Assembly (NCBI GenBank): GCA_021107195.1
Contig: JAIOTF010000368.1
Location: 1-5,700, forward strand
DNA: 5,700 bases
Direction of reading: 5' to 3'
Origin: Anaerolineaceae bacterium
GTDB lineage: Bacteria > Chloroflexota > Anaerolineae > Anaerolineales > Anaerolineaceae
Shown piece by piece: positions 1-5,700 of the stretch; positions within the stretch are counted from its first letter, which is position 1; the number at the start of each line of letters is the position of its first letter. The position numbers and the translations under genes were made by a program. The notes beneath the pieces are model-generated. The model did not search any database and had not been told where the DNA came from. It saw only the letters and a list, made by a program, of their open reading frames with translations.

Positions 1-14
1 ATAAGAACCGCATG

Positions 15-632
15 TCACCTTATCGGCTCGGGTATGGCCTCCAAATAGCGGAGGAAGATTGAGGTTTCGCCGGATTCAATCAGGTCGTTTGTGCTCTTTT
101 GGCTGGCCTCCTCACCGGAAGTGATACTCCCCTCTTCCACGATGGGCTCTGGCTGTGCGGTGTCTCCTGCATCATCTTCTGCGAGCATCTCATTGTCATC
201 AAGCACACCCCCGGGCAGATTGTCAGATTCGCTGGCGTCTTTGAAGGGCATCTCTTCCATTTCGTCCGGCTCGTCCGGCCAAAGATCATCTGCGATCAGC
301 ATCGCTTCTACGGCTGGCGCGGCAGGTGCTTCGACAGGCGGGGGAGGTTGCGGCACTTCGGCTGCTGGTGGGGATGTTTGCGCGGGCGGCATCACTTCGG
401 CAGATGTTAATTGGGCCAGGCCCTTTTTGGCAGCCGGGTTGTCGGGGTTGATCGCCAATACCTTTTCAAGACACAGGATGCGTGTTTTGTTATCGTCGAA
501 AGTGCCGGCCAGCCACAACCAGGCTGTTTCATTGCCAGGATTTTCTTGCAATGCTTGCTTGAAAAAATCCTGGGCGGTTTGTTTGTTCCCGGATTTGAAA
601 GCTTCTATTCCTTTTTGGGTAAATCCGTCCAT
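15..632 (-). CDS. TPR-domain protein with Pro/Ala-rich linker and acidic tail (205 aa)
   Basis: Residues 3-75 form about two TPR-like helical hairpins. The first contains GIEAFKSGNKQTAQDFF and QALQENPGN; the second contains ETAWLWLAG, CLEKVLAINPDN and AAKKGLAQL. The pattern of NP(G/D)N followed by AWLWLAG is, from memory, common in Anaerolineae TPR proteins. Residues 78-110 are rich in Pro and Ala. Residues 111-190 are strongly acidic and probably disordered. A short hydrophobic/aromatic piece (SIFLRYLEAI) ends the protein. There is no signal peptide or membrane segment, so it is probably cytoplasmic. TPRs usually mediate protein-protein contacts; the partner here is unknown. The start is well supported: AGGAGG (638-643, minus strand) lies 5 nt before the ATG. 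The gene is transcribed away from all the others. The complete reading frame and good ribosome site make the CDS secure; its specific role is not known. Confidence 0.87.
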   Translation of the reverse strand: MDGFTQKGIEAFKSGNKQTAQDFFKQALQENPGNETAWLWLAGTFDDNKTRILCLEKVLAINPDNPAAKKGLAQLTSAEVMPPAQTSPPAAEVPQPPPPVEAPAAPAVEAMLIADDLWPDEPDEMEEMPFKDASESDNLPGGVLDDNEMLAEDDAGDTAQPEPIVEEGSITSGEEASQKSTNDLIESGETSIFLRYLEAIPEPIR

Positions 633-833
633 TTATCCCTCCTGGTGCAGCATGTTTATATAGCGCAATGTCTCTTTATTGTAATATCTTCCCGCCCGAA
701 ACGCAAATTTATCCTCGATCCCAATTACACAAATATTCTGAAATTCGCTGGCTCGATTTCTTACCTTATGCTCAATGAAGTGGTAAACTAGATTTGACTG
801 ATCACCGCACAAGAATAGTTGATAGCAGCTACA
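633..833. other. Divergent intergenic region, AT-rich
   Basis: This 201-bp region separates the minus-strand TPR gene from the plus-strand gene run and must hold the TPR gene promoter and probably one for the plus-strand genes. On the plus strand I see two weak sigma-70-like possibilities: TTACCT (761-766) with TAAACT (784-789) at 17-nt spacing, and TTGACT (794-799) with TAGTTG (816-821) at 16-nt spacing. Neither is strong enough to choose. A 5-bp inverted repeat (GAAAT 740-744, ATTTC 756-760) is too short to mean much. I see no RNA gene or small ORF with a ribosome site here. Confidence 0.6.
657..685 (-). promoter_or_regulatory. Possible sigma-70-like promoter of the TPR gene
   Basis: Read on the minus strand, ATTACA (680-685) and TATATA (657-662) are 17 nt apart. 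Each matches the -35 or -10 consensus at four of six positions. Transcription would begin near 650, giving a leader of about 18 nt that contains the AGGAGG ribosome site. The geometry is sensible, but the region is AT-rich and chance matches are easy. Confidence 0.35.
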
Positions 834-1424
834 ATGGAAAACCTTTTAGACAGATCTTCTTTTATTCTCGTTGTGTTTGTCCCGCAGCCGCGTGACCTTG
901 AGATCGTACGCCTGCTGGGTTGGTATCGCATACCAATGCGCTCTGCGCCGAAGGTGATTGAAGTGGATTACCTGGCGTTTTACCAGCCCGCCTCATTTGG
1001 CAAAGGCCATCGCTGGCAGATCGAACAATTTGCCGAGCTGCGCGGTTATGAATTGGTGCGCCGGATGGACCTCTTCCGCGACGAGATGGATCATCCGAGA
1101 GCCCAGGAAGAGTATTTTAAAATGCAGGTGGGCGCAATGCAAACACTTTCCCGGCCCATCCTGGCAGAGAAATTCCGCCGCCTGACTTTTCTGTATACAA
1201 CTGGTGCATTATTCCGCAAAGCACAAACGGTTTCAGATCTGGTAGTCTCTGCTGATGAGCGCGCGGGTTTATGGCGTGCACTGCGGGAACGAGTTTCCCT
1301 GGCAAATCAATATCATACCAACGATGACCTGGATTTTGAGCTTACCCCGGAACTGTTGTTGCTTTTGGGCGATTTTGGGAAGATATCCGATCAGGAAACA
1401 CCCTATGAGGCACCAGGCTGGTAG
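834..1424 (+). CDS. Conserved-looking protein of unknown function (196 aa)
   Basis: I cannot assign a function. The protein is soluble, with no signal peptide or membrane helix. It opens with a hydrophobic strand, then PQPRDLEIVRLLGWYRIP (17-34) and VDYLAFYQPASFG (44-56). Next comes a charged region with RDEMDHPRAQEEYFK (82-96), a stretch reading LSRPILAEKFRRLTFLYTT (105-123), and a probable helix around ERAGLWRALRER (142-153). The dense GWYRIP, YLAFYQ and DHPRA motifs look conserved. I recall similar motifs in Chloroflexota hypothetical proteins but cannot verify this. The start is uncertain: ATG 834 and an in-frame TTG at 819 (which would add 5 residues) both lack a clear Shine-Dalgarno, so initiation may be weak or from a very short leader. 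ATG 834 is preferred because the motif-bearing part starts soon after it. The gene ends 78 bp before the hydantoinase start. Confidence 0.8.
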   Translation: MENLLDRSSFILVVFVPQPRDLEIVRLLGWYRIPMRSAPKVIEVDYLAFYQPASFGKGHRWQIEQFAELRGYELVRRMDLFRDEMDHPRAQEEYFKMQVGAMQTLSRPILAEKFRRLTFLYTTGALFRKAQTVSDLVVSADERAGLWRALRERVSLANQYHTNDDLDFELTPELLLLLGDFGKISDQETPYEAPGW

Positions 1425-1448
1425 AATAAAAACAAAATTATCGCCTTT

Positions 1449-1462
1449 CGTATTTTAATACG
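1449..1462. repeat. 14-bp inverted repeat CGTATT-TT-AATACG upstream of the hydantoinase gene
   Basis: Two perfect 6-nt arms flank a TT centre in the AT-rich 78-bp gap between the 196-aa gene and the hydantoinase gene, about 41 bp before the latter's start. The loop is too small, and the flanks lack the GC-rich stem and T tract, for a typical terminator. A DNA-binding site for a dimeric regulator overlapping a promoter is possible; the arms contain -10-like words (TATTTT, TAATAC) but I see no good -35. It could also be a chance palindrome in AT-rich DNA. Confidence 0.35.
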
Positions 1463-1489
1463 TATGTTCCAACTTTGGGGAACCTTTTT

Positions 1490-1495
1490 AGGAGG
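1490..1495 (+). promoter_or_regulatory. Shine-Dalgarno AGGAGG that fixes the hydantoinase start
   Basis: A perfect AGGAGG lies 7 nt before ATG 1503. It is only 1 nt before the alternative ATG 1497, and it lies inside the longer frame that begins at ATG 1464. Ideal spacing selects 1503. Confidence 0.85.
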
Positions 1496-1502
1496 CATGG
1501 CA

Positions 1503-2924
1503 ATGACACTCTTGATTAAAAACGGGAAATTGATCACTGCATCCGAAAGTTTTTATGCAGATATATTGGTAGAAGAGGAGCAGATCGCTCTGGTGGGTAA
1601 AGACTTGCCTGTTCCGGATAATGCCGAAGTGGTGGATGCCAGCGGCAAGTTGGTATTGCCCGGTGGTGTTGATCCGCATGTTCACTTGAACTTGCCCATG
1701 TTTGGCACGGTTTCTTCAGACGATCATTATACAGGCCACAAGGCTGCTGCATTTGGCGGCACGACTACCTGCATGGATTTCGTGCCGCATGGTCCCGGCT
1801 CGTTGAAAGAGAACATTGATGGCTGGCACGAACGCGCTGATCATCTGGCAGCGATCGATTTCAGTTTCCATGTCAATATTGAACGTTGGAGCGAACAGGT
1901 CGCAGCGGAGATTGTTGAGCTGGTGAACGACGGCGTTACTTCTATAAAAGTCTTCACCGCTTATAACGGCAGTATGCGTTTGGAAGATGGCGACATCTTC
2001 CGCGTTATGCGTGTAGCCAAAGAGAACGGTTATCTGACCATGCTGCATGCCGAAAACGGAGATGTGATCGATATTTTGGTCGCAGAAGCTGTTGCGGCCG
2101 GCAATCTGTCTCCTGAATGGCATGCCATGACTCGTCCGGCATGGGGTGCAGTGGAGGCTGTGCTGCGCGCCTCGGCCCTGGCGGGTCAGGCCGATGCACC
2201 GTTGTACGTGGTGCACATCAATACTGCTGGTGGCGTAGACCAACTCAAGTACGCCCGTGAACGCGGCCTTTCTGTGATGGGCGAAACATGTCCGCAGTAT
2301 CTTTTTTTCACTATTGATAATCTGCGCCGCCAGGATGGAGCGAAATGGGTGTGTTCTCCGCCGATGCGTACACTTGAAGACAATCAGCGTCTGTGGCAGG
2401 GGTTGAAAAACGGCACCCTGCAGACAATGGGCACTGACCATTGCGCCTTTTTCTACGATGGCTCAAAGCCGATCATGTATGAAGGCAAGCCCGTGGCAAT
2501 CCCCGGTAAGGAATTGGGCAAAGATGATTTCACCAAGATACCCAATGGTTTGCCCGGTATGGCAGACCGTATGCCAATCATGTGGACCTATGGTGTTCGG
2601 ACTGGTTTGATGAGCGAGAATCAATTCGTAGCCCTCAATTGCACCAATCCCGCCAAGATCTTTGGATTGTACCCGCGCAAGGGCAGTTTGATACCTGGTG
2701 CAGATGCAGATATCGTTATCTGGGATCCGGATCGCTACCTGGTTTATGGTGTGGATGTGGCCCACCACCGCACAGATTACAACCTGTATGAAGGCTGGGA
2801 GCTGCGCGGCTACCCCGAAAAAGTTTTCCTGCGTGGAAAGATGATCGTCGATGGTGAGCGTTGGTTGGGCAAGGCTGGCATGGGCCGCTACCTGAATCGC
2901 CAGCCATTTTCACCAGTTCTCTAG
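1503..2924 (+). CDS. hydA: Dihydropyrimidinase / D-hydantoinase (cyclic amidohydrolase)
   Basis: This 473-aa enzyme hydrolyses the ring of 5,6-dihydropyrimidines (dihydrouracil to N-carbamoyl-beta-alanine) and often 5-substituted hydantoins. It acts in the cytoplasm, typically in reductive pyrimidine breakdown. The small beta domain (about 1-52 and the C-terminal part) flanks a TIM-barrel amidohydrolase core. The binuclear metal site is complete: His59 and His61 in DPHVHL, Lys149 (the carboxylated lysine, in SIKVF), His182 (LHAENGD), His238 (VVHINTAGG) and Asp312 (MGTDHCAF). Likely substrate contacts are Tyr154, Ser285 and Asn348 (KIPNGLPG). The segment FGTVSSDDHYTG (67-78) and the following GGTTT are typical of the dihydropyrimidinase branch and less like allantoinase or dihydroorotase. 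Length is normal for the family. Natural substrate and stereoselectivity cannot be read from sequence. No dihydropyrimidine dehydrogenase or beta-ureidopropionase gene is in the window. A membrane-protein gene follows after 15 bp. Confidence 0.95.
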   Translation: MTLLIKNGKLITASESFYADILVEEEQIALVGKDLPVPDNAEVVDASGKLVLPGGVDPHVHLNLPMFGTVSSDDHYTGHKAAAFGGTTTCMDFVPHGPGSLKENIDGWHERADHLAAIDFSFHVNIERWSEQVAAEIVELVNDGVTSIKVFTAYNGSMRLEDGDIFRVMRVAKENGYLTMLHAENGDVIDILVAEAVAAGNLSPEWHAMTRPAWGAVEAVLRASALAGQADAPLYVVHINTAGGVDQLKYARERGLSVMGETCPQYLFFTIDNLRRQDGAKWVCSPPMRTLEDNQRLWQGLKNGTLQTMGTDHCAFFYDGSKPIMYEGKPVAIPGKELGKDDFTKIPNGLPGMADRMPIMWTYGVRTGLMSENQFVALNCTNPAKIFGLYPRKGSLIPGADADIVIWDPDRYLVYGVDVAHHRTDYNLYEGWELRGYPEKVFLRGKMIVDGERWLGKAGMGRYLNRQPFSPVL

Positions 2925-2939
2925 GAATAACAAATCTAA

Positions 2940-4535
2940 ATGCTGGTCTTACTACCGGTTGCGCTTGCATTCATTGGCGCCCTTGCAATTCTGATCTTGC
3001 AGCGGGTGCGTCCCGGCTATGGAGATTCCTGGCTGATCGCTGTGGGAATCTCGCTCATGGTCTGGGGCTTGGTTCTGGTTTTGCGCTGGCAGGAAAATGC
3101 TGTTGTTTCACTTCAGCTTTGGTGGCCGGTGGACCGTACCGTATTCTTGACTTTTCAGGCCGACCGTATTTCGTGGATGTATGCTTTCAGTTTGGCCAGT
3201 TTAGGGATGGCTGTAGTGTTGACGGCTGCTGTTCGCCTGCAATATGAGATCACCTCCTGGGTTTGGGTGGAAACATTGCTCTTGCAGGGCGCTGGCTTGC
3301 TGGTCGTGCTGTCGGGCAGCTTTACGACCCTCATTTTTGTGTGGACGATCATTGATATCGTGGAATTGTTGGTGATGCTGGTCAATGTGCGCCAGGCCTC
3401 GCTGCGCCAGGCGGCAGTTTTGTCTTTCATGCTGCGCGTAACTGGCACTTTTATGGTGATTTGGGCAACGGTGCGCAGCCAGGCTTTTGGCACGCCGCTC
3501 AATCTGTACAATATTATCCCGGAAGTCGGGCTATTATTGCTTCTGGCTGTGGGCCTGCGCCTGGGCGTGGTGCCGCTGCACCTGCCCTATGGCGAAGAGC
3601 CGCGGTTAAGACGTGGTCTGGGAACGATTGTGCGCCTCTCAGCCGCTGCGTCCAGTCTGGTCGTCCTGGCTCGGCTGCCATCCCAGGCTATCCCCGCCCA
3701 ATGGTATCCATATTTGCTGGCTTTTGCCGCGCTTGCAGCCACCTATGGCGCTGCAATGTGGGCCACAACCAAAAACGAATTGGATGGACGGCCGTATCTT
3801 GTGATCGCTTTGGCAGGTCTTGCTTTTGCCTGTGTCATTCAAGGCAACCCCATTGCCAGCATCGCCTGGGGTGTCGGGCTAACCCTTTACGGCGGGTTAA
3901 TTTTTCTGTTTTCCATTCGTCTTCTTCCGGTGTACGTTATCGCTGTGTTGGGCGCGGTGGGGCTCTCTGGTTTGCCTTTTACCCCCTCTGCAAGCGGTTG
4001 GGCAGGATTGATTGGCCCGCATTTTTCTGCCGCCAGTGTGTTCTTCATCCTGGCTCATGCTCTGATCCTTTTGGGCTATCTGCGTCATGCCCTGAGGTCC
4101 AGCGGGACGATGGAAGGGCTGGATCGTTGGGTGCGGTTTGTTTATCCTGCGGGCTTGGCTGGCCTGGTAATAGTCGGCTGGGCAATCGCTGTTTTTGGGC
4201 AGGCAGGAGGGCTGACAATGGGAATATGGTGGGCTTCAATCCCGCCAGCGATTTTGGCTGCTGGCGGATGGTGGCTGATTTCCCGGTCAGGGGCGCAGCA
4301 AGAGGCTGCCGAAGGCAGTGGATGGTTCACTGTTTTGGCAAAGCCGGCAGGATACTGGATTGGGGTAGTTTTCAGCCTGAGCTGGTTGTATCGATCACTG
4401 TATTTTTTGTACCGTCTCTTGCAGCGGCTGATTAAATTTTTCAGCCTCTTGTTGGAAGGGCAGGGCGGTGTGTTATGGGCCTTGCTTCTCCTGGTATTGT
4501 TGAGTACGCTGATTGCTTCAAGCGGGAGTTTATGA
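2940..4535 (+). CDS. NuoL/M/N (HyfD-like) proton-antiporter-type membrane subunit, divergent
   Basis: This is a 531-aa integral membrane protein with roughly 14-17 hydrophobic helices across its length, related to the antiporter-like subunits of complex I, Mrp antiporters and hydrogenase-4. Family landmarks are FVWTIIDIVEL (133-143, TM5 region, with Asp139 and Glu142), LRLGVVPLHLP (206-216, matching the KxxxxPLHxWLP region of TM7), TTKNELDGRPYL (276-287, where DxKRxxAYS is expected), and GLSGLPFTPSASGWAG (341-356, the broken TM12). The C-terminal LLEGQGGVLWALLLLVLL resembles the tail of several NuoL/M-type proteins. By eye, the TM7 lysine is Arg207, the TM8 lysine is probably Arg232, and the TM12 Lys/Glu is missing. 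Ion translocation by this subunit is therefore uncertain. The start is fixed by an in-frame TAA at 2937-2939 just before the ATG; the ribosome site is weak (AGGAA, about 12 nt upstream). The gene lies 15 bp after the hydantoinase gene and overlaps the next gene by 4 bp (ATGA). Confidence 0.86.
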   Translation: MLVLLPVALAFIGALAILILQRVRPGYGDSWLIAVGISLMVWGLVLVLRWQENAVVSLQLWWPVDRTVFLTFQADRISWMYAFSLASLGMAVVLTAAVRLQYEITSWVWVETLLLQGAGLLVVLSGSFTTLIFVWTIIDIVELLVMLVNVRQASLRQAAVLSFMLRVTGTFMVIWATVRSQAFGTPLNLYNIIPEVGLLLLLAVGLRLGVVPLHLPYGEEPRLRRGLGTIVRLSAAASSLVVLARLPSQAIPAQWYPYLLAFAALAATYGAAMWATTKNELDGRPYLVIALAGLAFACVIQGNPIASIAWGVGLTLYGGLIFLFSIRLLPVYVIAVLGAVGLSGLPFTPSASGWAGLIGPHFSAASVFFILAHALILLGYLRHALRSSGTMEGLDRWVRFVYPAGLAGLVIVGWAIAVFGQAGGLTMGIWWASIPPAILAAGGWWLISRSGAQQEAAEGSGWFTVLAKPAGYWIGVVFSLSWLYRSLYFLYRLLQRLIKFFSLLLEGQGGVLWALLLLVLLSTLIASSGSL

Positions 4536-5116
4536 GCCAATATTTAGTTTATCTCCCTGTGGCGTTCCTGGTTGCCACTTCATTGATGTTGCTGCTGAGC
4601 CAGAACTGGCGTATTTGTGTTTTGGCACTGGCGGTGCAGTATTTAGCTGCCTTCTGGTTGGTGGCACTCATCTGGCCAGTGGGATTGGCTGCAGTAAAGC
4701 TGGTGGCTGGCTGGATGGCAGGGTCTTTGATCGGCGCCACGCAGCCGGAATCGGAATTAATGGATGACCACTTTAAGAGTAAGGCTGGTCGTGCACTTCG
4801 GCTTTTGGCCGCTGCGGTCATCCTGCTGGTTTCATTTACCCTTGTTCCGCAGATGCAAGAGTGGATTCCTGGCAGCACGCCCATTGTTTGGGGCGGTATC
4901 CTCCTGATTGGCATGGGGGTATTGCAATTGGGTATGACCACCCTTACCTTGCGGGTTTTCTTTGGCCTGCTGACCCTGGTGACTGGCTTTGAAATCTTAT
5001 ACGCCGTGGTGGAATATTCAGTGCTGGTTACGGGCATCCTGGCCTTCATCAATTTGGGCCTGGCTTTGGTATGTGCTTATCTTCTGGCTTCGCCGACCAT
5101 GCAGGGGGATGCATGA
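4532..5116 (+). CDS. Small membrane subunit, HyfE/NuoK-like by sequence and position
   Basis: This 194-aa protein has about six or seven membrane segments (near 3-24, 27-50, 53-69, 89-107, 117-137, 139-163 and 165-186). The loop at 70-88 is polar and charged. The last third, with GLLTLVTGFEILYAVVEYS (145-163) and INLGLALV (173-180), resembles the C-terminal part of HyfE, the NuoK-related subunit of hydrogenase-4. Glu154 and Glu161 are membrane-embedded acidic residues, as expected for a proton-path subunit. Its place between two antiporter-like genes supports this. The assignment is moderate because such small membrane proteins diverge quickly. ATG 4532 is chosen because it overlaps the upstream stop as ATGA and has GGGAG 3 nt before it, which fits translational coupling. 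An upstream in-frame ATG at 4475 would add 19 residues inside the preceding gene and is less likely. Confidence 0.8.
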   Translation: MSQYLVYLPVAFLVATSLMLLLSQNWRICVLALAVQYLAAFWLVALIWPVGLAAVKLVAGWMAGSLIGATQPESELMDDHFKSKAGRALRLLAAAVILLVSFTLVPQMQEWIPGSTPIVWGGILLIGMGVLQLGMTTLTLRVFFGLLTLVTGFEILYAVVEYSVLVTGILAFINLGLALVCAYLLASPTMQGDA

Positions 5117-5700
5117 TGAGCGCTGCCCTCCTCTGGATCGGATTGCCGCTTGCTGTGGCTGTAATGCTGTGGCTGATGCAATCTCGCCGTTACTTTACTT
5201 TGATCACCGCAGCTGCGGTTTGTTTTGTATTAACTTTATTTGCCTGGCTGGTGCCCATTGACAGTGCTATTAAACTTGGACCAGTATCGCTGGAGTTATC
5301 TTCCACTGTGGCTATTTTGGGGCGCAGATTTGTGCTGACGAGTGGTGACAGCCGGGTGTTAGTCTTGATCTTTGCCCTGGGCGGTGTTTGGTTCCTGACT
5401 GGGCTGGTCGTGCGGGTCAACCGCTTTTTCGCTCCGCTGGGTATGGCGATGATGGCCTTATTGGTGGCGGCGCTGGCCGTTGAACCTTTTCTGTTTTCTG
5501 CCTTGTTGGTCGAAATGGCCGTTCTGGTCAGCATTCCTTTGCTCTCGCCGCCCGGCCACCCGGTTGGCAAAGGTGTCCTGCGCTATGTGATCTTTCAGAC
5601 GCTGGCAATGCCATTCATTCTTTTTGCAGGCTGGGTGTTTGGCGGTGTTGAGATCAATCCGACAGACACACAATTGCTGGTTCAATCGGTTGTGCTCCTG
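5116..5700 (+). CDS. Second NuoM/N (HyfF-like) antiporter-type membrane subunit, partial at window edge
   Basis: This reading frame is open from ATG 5116 to the last base (195 codons seen, no stop), so only the N-terminal third to half of a typical 450-530-aa subunit is present. Hydrophobic segments lie near 3-21, 28-46, 80-99, 107-122, 125-143, 158-176 and beyond 186. FLFSALLVEMAVLVSIPLL (125-143) matches the TM5 region of NuoM-type proteins, and Glu133 fits the conserved TM5 glutamate. The following GKGVLRYVIFQTLAMPFILF corresponds to the usual KYFL..GS segment at the start of the Proton_antipo_M-type core. A purine-rich AGGGGG (5103-5108) is 7 nt before ATG 5116 and 4 nt before the adjacent in-frame ATG 5113. 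I prefer 5116, which shares one base with the upstream TGA (TGATG); 5113 would give an ATGA overlap. It is probably cotranscribed and translationally coupled with the two genes before it. Confidence 0.82.
   Translation, partial: MSAALLWIGLPLAVAVMLWLMQSRRYFTLITAAAVCFVLTLFAWLVPIDSAIKLGPVSLELSSTVAILGRRFVLTSGDSRVLVLIFALGGVWFLTGLVVRVNRFFAPLGMAMMALLVAALAVEPFLFSALLVEMAVLVSIPLLSPPGHPVGKGVLRYVIFQTLAMPFILFAGWVFGGVEINPTDTQLLVQSVVLL

Noticed and set aside
91..663. 190-aa open frame on the plus strand opposite the TPR gene
   Set aside because: Its composition (runs of Ser, Ala and Gly) is the mirror of the acidic and Pro/Ala-rich TPR protein. The TPR gene has a good ribosome site and recognisable repeats, so the plus-strand frame is a shadow.
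740..760. GAAAT/ATTTC inverted repeat as a terminator or operator
   Set aside because: The stem is only 5 AT-rich pairs with an 11-nt loop and no T tract, which is within chance.
411..791. 126-aa plus-strand open frame running from the TPR gene into the intergenic region
   Set aside because: No ribosome site and no recognisable domain. More than half lies antisense to the TPR gene and the rest is AT-rich intergenic DNA.
1464..1502. Longer hydantoinase N-terminus starting at ATG 1464
   Set aside because: The extra 13 codons run through the AGGAGG ribosome site and have no family counterpart; ATG 1503 is ideally spaced.
1716..2441. 241-aa minus-strand open frame inside the hydantoinase gene
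   Set aside because: It is antisense to a gene with every catalytic residue intact. Its protein is rich in Cys, His and Arg without any motif.
1503..2924. Allantoinase or dihydroorotase as the identity of the amidohydrolase
   Set aside because: The GTVSSDDHYTG segment, the Tyr154/Ser285/Asn348 substrate contacts and the 473-aa length fit the dihydropyrimidinase branch better.
3461..4435. 324-aa plus-strand frame overlapping the 531-aa membrane protein gene
   Set aside because: It is an out-of-frame shadow rich in Arg, Cys, Gly, Ser and Trp. The overlapped frame has coherent membrane helices and family motifs.
4475..4531. Longer start for the small membrane subunit at ATG 4475
   Set aside because: It would need a 61-bp overlap with the previous gene and adds a charged, non-membrane leader. 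The ATGA overlap at 4532 is the usual coupled arrangement.

Overview
The window looks like part of a bacterial chromosome from the phylum Chloroflexota, probably class Anaerolineae. This is inferred from protein style and not from a marker gene. The main pointers are a short two-unit TPR domain followed by a Pro/Ala-rich and acidic tail, and a 196-residue protein of unknown function whose motifs I associate with Chloroflexota hypothetical proteins. Coding density is high, with moderate GC. I see no sign of phage, insertion sequences, CRISPR, tRNA or rRNA.

Layout: a TPR protein gene lies on the minus strand (15-632). A 201-bp AT-rich divergent intergenic region (633-833) separates it from five plus-strand genes. 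These are an uncharacterised 196-aa protein (834-1424), a dihydropyrimidinase/D-hydantoinase (1503-2924), and three tightly packed membrane protein genes. The membrane genes are a 531-aa NuoL/M/N-like antiporter-type subunit (2940-4535), a 194-aa small membrane subunit resembling HyfE (4532-5116), and a second antiporter-type subunit that runs off the right edge (from about 5116).

The hydantoinase has a complete set of binuclear-metal ligands and should be an active cyclic-amide hydrolase. It is followed after only 15 bp by the membrane genes, which overlap each other by 4 bp and then by 1 or 4 bp, so all four may share a transcript. The order large antiporter-like, small HyfE-like, large antiporter-like matches hyfD-hyfE-hyfF of hydrogenase-4 and part of the complex I membrane arm. 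No electron-transfer or catalytic subunit lies within the window; any such subunit would be downstream.

The most notable feature is the first antiporter-like subunit. It keeps the overall family architecture, but the expected ion-path lysines appear to be replaced by arginine or lost. The membrane module is therefore either a divergent ion-translocating complex or one in which this subunit has become structural. Membrane-segment counts and family alignments here were made by eye.
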